Origin: Agathobacter sp.
GTDB taxonomy: Bacteria; Bacillota; Clostridia; Lachnospirales; Lachnospiraceae
Length of the DNA stretch: 36,467 nucleotides
Direction of reading: 5' to 3'
NCBI GenBank assembly: GCA_017409825.1
Contig: JAFQRZ010000031.1
Location: forward strand, 1-36,467
Both the position numbers and the translations under genes were made by a program. Numbering within the stretch: the first letter of the stretch is position 1; each line of letters begins with the position of its first letter. Below are positions 7,206 through 14,477 of this stretch, piece after piece. The notes beneath the pieces are model-generated. The model was not told the DNA's origin, ran no database searches, and worked only from the letters and a program-made list of their open reading frames with translations.

Positions 7206-7247
7206 ATGGCATTTATTTTCAATGGATTGATTGGAGATAAGTGCCAT
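7206..7247 (+). promoter_or_regulatory. GGATTG-loop hairpin, copy 3, with compensated stem
   Basis: Stem 7208-7223 with 7230-7245 (two more pairs at the base, 7206-7207 with 7246-7247), three G-U pairs, loop GGATTG. The outer stem bases differ from copies 1 and 2 (GGCATTTA instead of AGCGTCTA) yet still pair fully. The T-tract is weak (TTCTGTTTTG), so this copy is a poor terminator and fits a regulatory leader better. The TTG start of the response regulator lies 29 bases behind it. Confidence 0.6.
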
Positions 7248-7275
7248 TTCTGTTTTGAAAGAAGAGGGTGATAAT

Positions 7276-7989
7276 TTGATTCGTATTGCGATTGTAGATG
7301 ATGAAAAATTCATTAGAGAGCATGTAAAAAAATTGATAGAGGATAAGCAGGCAGAGTGTTTGCTGGATACATATTCCACAGGAGAAACATTAATCCAAGC
7401 AGATAAATGCTATGACATAGTATTCCTTGATATACAGATGGATGGAATGAACGGCATAGATACAGCCAGAATATTAAGACAGAAAACGGAACATACAGTT
7501 TTAGTTTTTATCACTGGCGTAAAGGAATATGTTTTTGATGCTTTTGATGTAGCTGCGTTCCATTATTTGATAAAGCCAATTGACGAGCAGAAATTTGCAG
7601 ACGTTTTTAAGCGTGCAGTTTTAGAAGTGGGAAAGAAAAAACAGCAGGCAAATGGACAATTATTTGTTAAGACGAGATATCGTAATATCACTTTGGAGCA
7701 GAATGATGTTTTGTATATTGAAAGTCGAGGAAAAAAGGTAGAGATCCATACCAAGACAGATGTGATAGATGCTTATGCAGGCATAGGTGAGTTGGAAAAA
7801 CAGTTAAAACAGAATTTCTATCGCTGTCATAGAGGGTATCTCGTAAATTTAGCATTCATTACGGAATACAGTAATGACAGTATTACCTTAAACAATAGTG
7901 AAAGCATTATCTTGGCAAAGGAGAAGTATGGAGAATTTGTAAAGGTATATATGAGATATCTGAAAAATGGAGGTGGCATCTTTGTATAG
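7276..7989 (+). CDS. LytTR-family response regulator (AgrA-like)
   Basis: A 237-residue regulator: receiver domain (about 1-120) with phosphoacceptor D52 in VFLDIQMDGMNG, acidic pair DD at the start of the domain (IVDDEKF) and the conserved lysine in LIKPID; then a LytTR DNA-binding domain (about 135-235) with ILYIES-type strand (VLYIESRGKK) and the FYRCHRGYLVNL motif. Family members bind paired 9-bp repeats and control exported peptides, bacteriocins and surface traits. The start is TTG 7276, preceded by GAAGAGGGTGA; the longer frame to 7231 would run into hairpin copy 3. The gene overlaps the kinase by eight bases, so the two are a translationally coupled pair. Likely targets are the unknown genes on both sides. 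Confidence 0.9.
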   Translation: MIRIAIVDDEKFIREHVKKLIEDKQAECLLDTYSTGETLIQADKCYDIVFLDIQMDGMNGIDTARILRQKTEHTVLVFITGVKEYVFDAFDVAAFHYLIKPIDEQKFADVFKRAVLEVGKKKQQANGQLFVKTRYRNITLEQNDVLYIESRGKKVEIHTKTDVIDAYAGIGELEKQLKQNFYRCHRGYLVNLAFITEYSNDSITLNNSESIILAKEKYGEFVKVYMRYLKNGGGIFV

Positions 7990-9454
7990 CGTGGTAAGTG
8001 AATTATTTGGAATTGTAACCACTATTTTTACAGGATATTGCCTTGCGTATTATTTTGATTCCTTTATGGATCGAAAGAATCTGTTTTGGGGTTACGGGAA
8101 ATACATCGTTATCATTTTCTATGTCATTTGTGACTATTTACTGGATGGTTTCTTTCCAACTGTATTTGAAACAAAAGATACAATTGGAAAACAGGTATTG
8201 CTATTGGTAGTTGTATTTGGAATGGCTAAGGTGTTTTATTGTTCCAGAATTCAAATGCCTATTTTTCTAACAATTACTTTTGTTGCATTGAAGGATATAT
8301 CTTCTTTTATTTCCATAACAATCTCCATGTGTAGCGATAAAGTGTTTGATTTGTGGCTTGTGTTGTTGGAAAAGGGATATATTTCCGTTGAATCAGTGGA
8401 GAGTTTGATTTCATGGACGGCAGGCATTTTGCAGCTAAGCATGATGGTTGTGTATGGTATGTTGTTCTATCAATCATTAAAGATGGTGGTTAAGAATTAC
8501 AAAAGAAAAGAGCACTTTGTCAGTAAACAGGAATTGTTTTATTTACTGACTCCAGGGGGTGTTGGCTTTTTGTTGTGCGTATTACTTAGAACCATTCTTA
8601 TTACGATGGAAGATGGAATGCCAATGGATTTATTTGATAAGTATCCAGAACTCATTCCTGTGGTTCCATCAGTTATGATATTGTCGATTCTGTCTATTGT
8701 TTGTAGCGTGAAACTGTTCCAAGACATGATTATGGTAAATGAAGAAAGAAGTGAGAAATTCATTTTAGAAAAGCAAATGAAGAGTATGCAGGAACACATT
8801 GCAGAGATGGAACATATCTACAGTGGAGTACGTAGTATGAAGCACGACATGAAAAATACGCTTTCCGTAATTATGCAGCTTGCAGTAAATGAGGATGTTA
8901 AGTCAAATGTGGAGTTGCAGAACTATCTCTCAGAACTGAATCAGACGATGGATAAGTTGGAATTTCAGTATAAAACAGGCAACACAGTGGTGGATATTCT
9001 ACTGAATATGAAATACCACGAATTGACACGGGTTATGCCAGATGTTCAGTTAAACACAGATAGGCTACTATTCCTAGATGATTTGCAGATTCAGGGCTAT
9101 GATATTGGAATTATTATTGGAAACGCTTTGGATAATGCAATCGAAGCCTGTAAGAAACTAAAAGAGCAGAACCAAAGTGCAGATGCTTTTATTACGCTGT
9201 CCTCATTTACCAGAGGAAAGATGTTCTTTATTGAAGTAGAGAACAGTTTTGATGGAAAGATTATTCGGAAAAAATACTCCGAGTTTCCGATAACGGATAA
9301 GAAAGATAAAGAGGCTCACGGAATCGGACTAAGTAATATCAAGAAAACAGCAGAAAAATATCACGGTGGCGTGGATTGGTCTGTTGAAAATAAAAAATTT
9401 ACTTTAACGATTATGTTACAAAATGAAAGGGGAGAGGAAAGTGAATCTTGGTAA
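7982..9454 (+). CDS. GHKL-domain sensor histidine kinase (AgrC-like)
   Basis: About 490 residues. The N-terminal 250 residues hold six or seven hydrophobic segments, a membrane sensor of the AgrC type. Then come a coiled linker, a dimerisation part with the phosphorylated histidine in RSMKHDMKNTLS, and a GHKL ATPase with the N box GNALDNAIEAC and the G box HGIGLSNIKK; the family's usual F box is not obvious. TTG 7982 is preferred, with GGAGG eight bases upstream; ATG 7967, used by the longest frame, contains that ribosome site. The gene overlaps the regulator upstream (8 bases) and the DUF6033-like gene downstream (14 bases). No separate peptide precursor gene of the AgrD type is visible, so the signal is unknown; AgrB is also absent. 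Confidence 0.9.
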   Translation: MYSVVSELFGIVTTIFTGYCLAYYFDSFMDRKNLFWGYGKYIVIIFYVICDYLLDGFFPTVFETKDTIGKQVLLLVVVFGMAKVFYCSRIQMPIFLTITFVALKDISSFISITISMCSDKVFDLWLVLLEKGYISVESVESLISWTAGILQLSMMVVYGMLFYQSLKMVVKNYKRKEHFVSKQELFYLLTPGGVGFLLCVLLRTILITMEDGMPMDLFDKYPELIPVVPSVMILSILSIVCSVKLFQDMIMVNEERSEKFILEKQMKSMQEHIAEMEHIYSGVRSMKHDMKNTLSVIMQLAVNEDVKSNVELQNYLSELNQTMDKLEFQYKTGNTVVDILLNMKYHELTRVMPDVQLNTDRLLFLDDLQIQGYDIGIIIGNALDNAIEACKKLKEQNQSADAFITLSSFTRGKMFFIEVENSFDGKIIRKKYSEFPITDKKDKEAHGIGLSNIKKTAEKYHGGVDWSVENKKFTLTIMLQNERGEESESW

Positions 9455-10181
9455 TGTAGCAAGTGTTATGCAAATGGCATATCAAAAAGCAAATCAAACA
9501 CAGAGAGCATCTGTAAGTGGTAATGATTTTGCAAGTAGATTGCAGGAAGCAAAAGATACAAATATGTCAAAAGTGGATGTTTATACCGAACAACTTAGGT
9601 CAAAGTTTGGAAATGTAATGATTATGTCTGTCGGAAAAGACCAGAATAGTATGGATAATCTGGGAATGGGAACATCAGGATATTCAAATGTTGTAATTGC
9701 ACCAAATATTCTGGAACAGATGGCAAATGATCCTGAAAAGGCTGCCTATTATGAAGAAAAAATACAGCAGCATTTTGACTCAATACCAGAGACAGAGGCA
9801 TTTATGAAAGCGATGGGGCATGTTACGACTTCTTGTGGAGTTGTTATACATGAGGATGGCTCAGTAACATATTATCTTAGCGGTGAAGAAGGACCTGAGA
9901 AGAAAGCAGAATTTGAGGCTGCACAAAAGGCAAAGCGAGAAAAGAAAGCAGAAAAACGAAGAGAAGAAATGGAGCGTAGCAAAGAGATTGCTGAGACGAG
10001 AAGACAGGAGTTAGAAAGTCAATATCGTTATCACATGATGGAACAAATGAGTAATGGACAAATATTTAATGAGATAGTTGCTTTCTGTTATTTGGATTCA
10101 TCTCAAGTAGTTACACCATCGTATTCGGCATATGAAAGAGCAATTAGTTCAATAAGTAGTAATGTAATTTCAGGAATTTAA
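9441..10181 (+). CDS. DUF6033-like protein a
   Basis: A 246-residue protein resembling DUF6033, a family of Lachnospiraceae with no known function. GTG 9441 is chosen because AGGGGAGAGG precedes it; ATG 9423 would contain that site. It begins VNLGNVASVMQMAYQKAN, followed by a polar stretch with NDFASRLQEAK. The core (50-150) contains VVIAPNILEQMANDPEKA and a strand pair SCGVVIHEDGSVTYYLSG. Residues 155-200 are a highly charged helix of K, E and R (coiled coil likely), then a QYRYHMMEQM segment. No signal peptide or membrane segment is present. It overlaps the kinase gene by 14 bases, strong evidence for a common transcript and shared pathway. It shares its core pattern with the 10249 product, so the two are paralogues. 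Confidence 0.75.
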   Translation: MNLGNVASVMQMAYQKANQTQRASVSGNDFASRLQEAKDTNMSKVDVYTEQLRSKFGNVMIMSVGKDQNSMDNLGMGTSGYSNVVIAPNILEQMANDPEKAAYYEEKIQQHFDSIPETEAFMKAMGHVTTSCGVVIHEDGSVTYYLSGEEGPEKKAEFEAAQKAKREKKAEKRREEMERSKEIAETRRQELESQYRYHMMEQMSNGQIFNEIVAFCYLDSSQVVTPSYSAYERAISSISSNVISGI

Positions 10182-10182
10182 A

Positions 10183-10234
10183 CTGCTCGGACCTTCATGG
10201 AGAGCAGAGCAACCTTGACTGACAGATGGGTTGC
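10183..10234 (+). promoter_or_regulatory. Twin-hairpin leader RNA element, copy B
   Basis: Hairpin 1: CTGCTC (10183-10188) with GAGCAG (10202-10207), loop GGACCTTCATGGA. Hairpin 2: GCAACC (10209-10214) with GGTTGC (10229-10234), loop again TGACTGACAGAT plus one closing T-G pair. Compared with copy A the loops are kept while both sides of the stems changed together. It fills the whole gap between the DUF6033-like genes and ends three bases before the GAAGGGGG ribosome site. Confidence 0.7.
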
Positions 10235-10248
10235 AGGAAGGGGGTACT

Positions 10249-11208
10249 ATGATAGATAGTATGCAGTTTGGTTCAATTATGATGAACTGTGGGAGATATA
10301 CAGAAAATAAAACGTCGGGAAGAGAGCAGGTAAACTCTTTTAGTGGAGTTTTAAAAAGTAAGAGTGCTGCATCGGTAGATGCGGCCAAAACTGAGGAAAC
10401 AGCAGGAACAGAGAAAGTATCATTGGAGAGTATGTTAAAAGCTAAGTATCCGAATCTTGTTTACAATGTAGGAGATGCAACAAGTAGTGCTTGGCGCACA
10501 AGAAATGATTATCCATTTGAAGCATTATTTCAAGAGAGTGAAAAATCAGTAGAGCAGATAGAAAACTGGAGCCCAACGAGAGCTAATCCAAAGAATCAAA
10601 GATATATACCTATAGCCCCAGGGTGCAAGGCTGTTATGATACATCCGAAAGCACAGGAAAGAGTGGAAAATGATCCTGAATTTGCACAGGAAGTCATGGA
10701 ACGTATCGAGAGCTGGTGGGCTTATGATATCGCAAGAAATGAAGCAATATCTCCTGGTTGTACAGTTGGAATGTCTCAAGCAATCGCTATCGGAGAGGAT
10801 GGAGAAATTGCTAATGTGCTTGCTTGTGGTGGTGGAGATTCCATTAGTATGAATAAAAACAAGAATGATGATGAAGACCAATATGACTGGTGGATGGAGA
10901 GAATGGCTCGTCATGCCATGTATATGGAGTTGCTTCGTACAGGTAAAATTGATTATAGCAAGTATGCATTTTTTAAAAGTGGTTCGTTTGGTTCTTTCGG
11001 CGGTTCAGGTTTTAATAGCATGAATAGTATGCTTGCGATGCAGTCTGGGCAATCAGCAGAACGAGAAATTCACAGTATGTTACAGAATGGGTTGAAAGAG
11101 AAGTTGGGTGATACAATTTGTGGTATGCCAACAGATGAAGTGATTGACGGAACATGGAAAGATATTGAAGAAGGACGTTCTATAAGAATGTCGTTAATGA
11201 TGATGTAG
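10249..11208 (+). CDS. DUF6033-like protein b (paralogue of the 9441 product)
   Basis: A 319-residue protein. ATG 10249 follows AAGGGGG; the frame up to 10231 lies in the twin-hairpin element. The N-terminal 60 residues (MIDSMQFGSIMMNCGRYTEN..., with SFSGVLKSKSAAS) are polar and unstructured. The core shares with the 9441 product the pattern V-x-I-x-P ... NDPE-x-A ... E-x-I, seen here as AVMIHPKAQERVENDPEFA, and a G-EDG strand (AIAIGEDGEIANVLACGGG). A tryptophan pair (ESWWAYDI, YDWWMERM) and a Gly/Ser/Phe-rich patch (SGSFGSFGGSGF) follow. There is no signal peptide. Same transcript as its neighbours; the leader shares structure with that of the 4972 gene. Function unknown; export by the flagellar route is a guess based on N-terminus and region. 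Confidence 0.7.
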   Translation: MIDSMQFGSIMMNCGRYTENKTSGREQVNSFSGVLKSKSAASVDAAKTEETAGTEKVSLESMLKAKYPNLVYNVGDATSSAWRTRNDYPFEALFQESEKSVEQIENWSPTRANPKNQRYIPIAPGCKAVMIHPKAQERVENDPEFAQEVMERIESWWAYDIARNEAISPGCTVGMSQAIAIGEDGEIANVLACGGGDSISMNKNKNDDEDQYDWWMERMARHAMYMELLRTGKIDYSKYAFFKSGSFGSFGGSGFNSMNSMLAMQSGQSAEREIHSMLQNGLKEKLGDTICGMPTDEVIDGTWKDIEEGRSIRMSLMMM

Positions 11209-11219
11209 GAGGTTGTGGT

Positions 11220-11879
11220 ATGAGAATTACGACACAGATGTTAAATGAATCAGCAAGAAAGGCGGGGCTTCCAATAAACCATACTTCTTTGTTAAATTAC
11301 ATTAAGAGTGATGGAAAACAAAATACTTTGTTGGATGCTCTGAATAAAAGCAATGAAACTTCAGTGAAAAAGGGAAGTTATGAGAAGATTGATAAAGAAG
11401 CAGACAAGTTAATGCAAGCTGCTAATAATTTGATACAAAGCGGAGAAAATAGTGTATTTGAACAAGCAAAAACAAGTAATGATTATCAAAAGGTATATGA
11501 TGGAATAGAAAAACTATTTGAACGATATAATGGAACGCTGGAAGCATTAAAATCCACACCAAATACTATGAATAATTTTTACAGAGAAATGATGTTAGAA
11601 GCTTCAGCAGAAACAAAAGAAAGTCTTTCTGGTGTAGGAATTACATTTGTGAAAGACGGAACTGCTAGAGTTGATATGGAGAAGATAAAAGCAACTGATT
11701 TTGAAACACTAGAAGGTTTGTTTGGAACAGAAAGCGATTTTGTAAATAAAATTAGATTTTTAGCTGAAAAGGTTTCAAATAATGCGGAGGAAAATATTAG
11801 AAGTTTAAACAGTGCCTATAATGCAAGCGGTAGCATATATGCAGCTATTGGAAACAGTAAATTTGACTTTTGGGGCTAG
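11220..11879 (+). CDS. Unknown helical protein with flagellin/FlgL-like first residues (MRITTQML)
   Basis: A 219-residue, largely helical protein. The first residues, MRITTQMLNESARKAG, recall the N-terminus of FlgL and flagellins (MRI-T/S-x-x-M), which belongs to their export and assembly part; the match is short and does not prove homology. The C-terminal part (FVNKIRFLAEKVSNNAEENI, then SAYNASGSIY) is amphipathic, like the tail of filament-cap or hook-associated proteins. ATG 11220 follows GTAGGAGG. It comes 11 bases after the preceding gene and is followed by a terminator at 11936, so it is the last gene of the cluster. It gives the best protein-level hint that the cluster belongs to the flagellar regulon. 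An exported adhesin or chaperone are alternatives. Confidence 0.75.
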   Translation: MRITTQMLNESARKAGLPINHTSLLNYIKSDGKQNTLLDALNKSNETSVKKGSYEKIDKEADKLMQAANNLIQSGENSVFEQAKTSNDYQKVYDGIEKLFERYNGTLEALKSTPNTMNNFYREMMLEASAETKESLSGVGITFVKDGTARVDMEKIKATDFETLEGLFGTESDFVNKIRFLAEKVSNNAEENIRSLNSAYNASGSIYAAIGNSKFDFWG

Positions 11880-11935
11880 AGTAACGGCGGATATTAAATG
11901 AGAATGTAGAATATGTACACATAAAATAAGTTCGA

Positions 11936-11964
11936 GCCGATTGGTGTAATACCAATCGGCTTTT
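11936..11964 (+). terminator. Rho-independent terminator closing the 3786-11879 cluster
   Basis: Arms GCCGATTGGT (11936-11945) and ACCAATCGGC (11951-11960), loop GTAAT, then TTTT. It has no GGATTG loop, unlike the hairpins inside the cluster. Confidence 0.9.
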
Positions 11965-12285
11965 GCTGTCAAAAGTGCTTAAATAAGGAATTTATAGAAG
12001 TAGATATAATTTATTAGTGTAGACATCTTTGGCAGAAATGACTAGAAATAAAAAATTCATATTACGGTAAAATATATCAAAATAATAATTTATCTATTAT
12101 CATATATGGTAGTACTGTTACAAAAGAATATGATATTATAGGTAAAAGATAAAAATTGTTTTAAAGAGAAAAATTCATATATAGATGTAAATTTGATTTG
12201 ATGATTCGGTAAAGCATGGTGAAGTGGAAGTTGTAGAGCAAGAAATAAAGTATAGGTTCATTTAGCCATACTTTTGGAGGTTATT
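11965..12285. other. AT-rich gap with possible promoter of the DUF2589 gene
   Basis: No gene is visible. A TATAAT at 12005-12010 has no good -35 box; the same place also reads TAAA (11980-11983), 16 bases, GTAGATAT (12000-12007), a poor sigma-D match. The word AAAAATTCATAT occurs near 12049 and again near 12168. The ribosome site TTGGAGG of the next gene is at 12274-12280. Confidence 0.4.
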
Positions 12286-12885
12286 ATGGAAGACGAAAAA
12301 AAATTAAAAGCAGAAGACGAAGAGAAAAATACAAAAGCAGGTGTGCCAGCAGATTCTTTCAAAGGTTTACCAATGAACGAGTTAATTTCTGCACCATTGA
12401 TTGCTGTAAGTGAAGCTCAGAAACAGCTTACTGATTCAGCCTTGGACTTTTATAATAAAATTGCTTTTGAAGATGATGCGAAAGCACGTTGTTTAGAATT
12501 TAATTTGAAATATCCCGTTCAGATATCTGATAGTATAGGAACGCAAGAAGTTCACGTAGAAGCACCATTTTTAGGGTTAGTTCCTATACCTTCATTGTTG
12601 ATTGATAATGTAGACGTCAATTTCCAGATGGAGGTTACAGATACATCGACTTCAAAGAACTCAGAAAATGCAGATTTGAGTGCAGATATGACCCCAAAAA
12701 GGTTCGGATATAGTGTAAGTGTGCAAGGAAAGGTAAAGGCATCCAGAGAGAATACAAGCAGTACCGATCAGAATGAAAAATATCAGGTATCGGTATCAGC
12801 GATCCAGCGGCCACAGGCAGAAGGTCTATCTAAATTGATGGATACTATGGCAAGTTGCATAGAACCATTGGATAAAAAGGAATAA
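12286..12885 (+). CDS. DUF2589 family protein
   Basis: A 199-residue cytoplasmic protein. After a charged, low-complexity leader (about 25 residues rich in E, D and K) comes the DUF2589 hallmark, LPMNELISAPLIAVSEAQKQ, where an LP-x(4)-I-x-x-PL pattern leads into a helix, followed by a beta-rich part (VHVEAPFLGLVPIPSLLIDN, then VDVNFQMEV). Family members have no established function. ATG 12286 is six bases behind TTGGAGG; the frame could start at TTG 12274 but that is the ribosome site itself. It stands alone between two terminators. Relation to the cluster before it is not shown by the sequence. Confidence 0.85.
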   Translation: MEDEKKLKAEDEEKNTKAGVPADSFKGLPMNELISAPLIAVSEAQKQLTDSALDFYNKIAFEDDAKARCLEFNLKYPVQISDSIGTQEVHVEAPFLGLVPIPSLLIDNVDVNFQMEVTDTSTSKNSENADLSADMTPKRFGYSVSVQGKVKASRENTSSTDQNEKYQVSVSAIQRPQAEGLSKLMDTMASCIEPLDKKE

Positions 12886-12928
12886 GTTAAAATAAAAATT
12901 GGGCGTAGGAGAATCTGTGTTTAATAGG

Positions 12929-12974
12929 CCTCTCTTTTGATAGACTAAATATTTATCAAAGAGAGGTATTTTTT
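12929..12974 (+). terminator. Rho-independent terminator after the DUF2589 gene
   Basis: Arms CCTCTCTTTTGATA and TTATCAAAGAGAGG (12929-12966) pair with one bulged T, followed by TATTTTTT. Confidence 0.85.
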
Positions 12975-13047
12975 AGTGGACAATTTTACTACCTTATATA
13001 GATAATTAATGAAATTGAAAAAGGTTATAAAAAATATCCTAATCCCC

Positions 13048-13078
13048 TTGACCCTCTACCTAGTTTAGGGTGTAGCGT
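13048..13078 (+). promoter_or_regulatory. MerR-type promoter with operator in a 19-bp spacer
   Basis: TTGACC (13048-13053) and TAGCGT (13073-13078) are 19 bases apart, the overlong spacer typical of promoters that MerR proteins activate by DNA twisting. The dyad ACCCT-N11-AGGGT (13051-13071) fills the spacer. It lies directly in front of the MerR gene, so self-control of the MerR-YidC pair is likely. Confidence 0.8.
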
Positions 13079-13103
13079 AAAAGAAAAAAAGGAGTCAAAA
13101 ACC

Positions 13104-13784
13104 ATGAAAATAGGTGAAGTTGCAAACGAAACAGGTTTATCAATTAGCAATATTCGTTTCTATGAAAAGAAGGGATTATTAGCACCGACAAGGAAAGAAG
13201 AGAGTGGATACAGGGACTATACAGCAGAGGATGTGAACAGATTAAAAACAATTTTACTGTATAGAAAAATGGGACTTCCAATTGAAACGATATATTTAGT
13301 GTTTCAAGGGAGTATTACACTTACAGTAGCATTGGAAAGACAAACAGAGGAATTGCGAAAACAAAAGGAAGAAATAGCTGCATCTCTAGAACTGTGTCAA
13401 AAGGTATTAAATGATACGAATTTAGAAAAGATAAATGTAGATACATATTTAGATTTTGTCGTAGCGGAAGAAGAAAAAGGAAATCATTTCATTGAAATAC
13501 AAGAGATTATAGATGATTTTACAGAGTATACAGGACTAAAAAATTTAGTGTCTGGAAATGGATGCGTTGCACGTTTTTTAAACAATCCAAAGGTGATACG
13601 TGTGTTATCAGCAGTATGGCTAACAACTTGTATTTTATTACCGATTTTTGTAATGCTGGACTCTTATACAAGAGATATATTTGTATCGTTTCAATTGATT
13701 GCATTTTATGTTGTGTGGGTGTTTATCATGTTAGTTCCATTCTTTAAATATCACTTTGTCGATAAGAACAGAGGTGATAATTAG
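13104..13784 (+). CDS. MerR-family regulator with two C-terminal membrane segments
   Basis: A 226-residue regulator. The N-terminal 70 residues are a typical MerR winged helix (MKIGEVANETGLSISNIRFY, then GLLAPTRKEESGYRDY), followed by a long dimerisation helix (about 75-115). Instead of a metal or drug pocket, the C-terminus has two hydrophobic segments, WLTTCILLPIFVML and LIAFYVVWVFIMLVPFF, so the protein is probably tied to the membrane. ATG 13104 follows AAAGGAG. It overlaps the YidC-type gene by one base (TAGTG) and is preceded by a MerR-type promoter. The arrangement suggests that it senses a membrane state, such as insertion stress, and adjusts the insertase. The ligand is unknown. Confidence 0.88.
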   Translation: MKIGEVANETGLSISNIRFYEKKGLLAPTRKEESGYRDYTAEDVNRLKTILLYRKMGLPIETIYLVFQGSITLTVALERQTEELRKQKEEIAASLELCQKVLNDTNLEKINVDTYLDFVVAEEEKGNHFIEIQEIIDDFTEYTGLKNLVSGNGCVARFLNNPKVIRVLSAVWLTTCILLPIFVMLDSYTRDIFVSFQLIAFYVVWVFIMLVPFFKYHFVDKNRGDN

Positions 13785-14413
13785 TGAATGTGATAGCAGA
13801 TTTCATTGGACAAATTGTGCAAGTGTTTTATGGTTTAACAGGAGATTATGGAATCGCCATTGTAATGATTACATTAAGCATAAAGCTCTTGTTATTACCT
13901 CTAAATATAAAGCAAAGAACGCAATTAGAAAAGCAAAAAGAGGTTAGCCAGAAGGTTGCAGAAATACAGCAAAAATATGCCAACAATCAAAATAGGATGA
14001 ATGAGGAGCTGCAAAAAGTATATGCTGAAAATGGAATTGGAAGTATGGGCTGTTTGTCGACATTGATTCAAATGCCTATTATGATAGGACTCTATCACGG
14101 GATAAGGAATGTGATAACTGAAGATGCTACAAGTGTGTTATTACCTTGGGTTTCCTCGTTGCTATTAAGTGATACTGCTTGCATATTGCCGATAGCAACA
14201 TTGATACTTCAGATTGTACCAATGCTGTTTTCATATATGCCCTGTTTTAAAGAGAAACAAATGCAGAAAACACCGATGGGGACAATTATAATGATATTAG
14301 TAATGAATGGTATGTTTGTATTTATGATTCCGTCAGGTGTCGGATTGTATTATTTGGTATCTAGTTTATTTACGGTGGTGGAACAGGTTATTTTTCTTGC
14401 CTTTACACATTGA
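13784..14413 (+). CDS. YidC/Oxa1-type membrane protein insertase (second copy likely)
   Basis: A 209-residue short YidC. The pattern ITLSIKLLLLPLNIKQRTQL is the first core helix and cytoplasmic start; a lysine stands at the place where many family members have the groove arginine. Next is the charged cytoplasmic hairpin (KVAEIQQKYANNQNRMNEEL), then GSMGCLSTLIQMPIMIGLY and two more membrane helices. The family inserts and folds membrane proteins with or without Sec. There is no lipoprotein signal. GTG 13784 overlaps the MerR stop and follows GAGGTGAT. The main YidC of Firmicutes usually sits near rpmH and rnpA; this one, paired with a regulator, is probably an accessory, inducible copy, as with YidC2 in Bacillus, though by another mechanism. 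Confidence 0.88.
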   Translation: MNVIADFIGQIVQVFYGLTGDYGIAIVMITLSIKLLLLPLNIKQRTQLEKQKEVSQKVAEIQQKYANNQNRMNEELQKVYAENGIGSMGCLSTLIQMPIMIGLYHGIRNVITEDATSVLLPWVSSLLLSDTACILPIATLILQIVPMLFSYMPCFKEKQMQKTPMGTIIMILVMNGMFVFMIPSGVGLYYLVSSLFTVVEQVIFLAFTH

Positions 14414-14438
14414 AAACCCCTCCTACTTATGATAAAAT
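14410..14438 (+). promoter_or_regulatory. Sigma-A type promoter of the pyrE operon
   Basis: TTGAAA (14410-14415), 17 bases, TAAAAT (14433-14438). The -35 box overlaps the stop codon of the yidC-type gene. Confidence 0.6.
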
Positions 14439-14477
14439 CACTTTAAATTGAGATACTAGGCTTACGGAGGTTAGAAA

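Noticed and set aside
11220-11879. Calling this gene flgL or fliD
   Set aside because: Only about ten residues at the N-terminus resemble FlgL; length and the rest do not fit.
12000-12010. Fourth sigma-D promoter before the DUF2589 gene
   Set aside because: GTAGATAT lacks the CCG core, spacing is 16 and no GGATTG hairpin follows.
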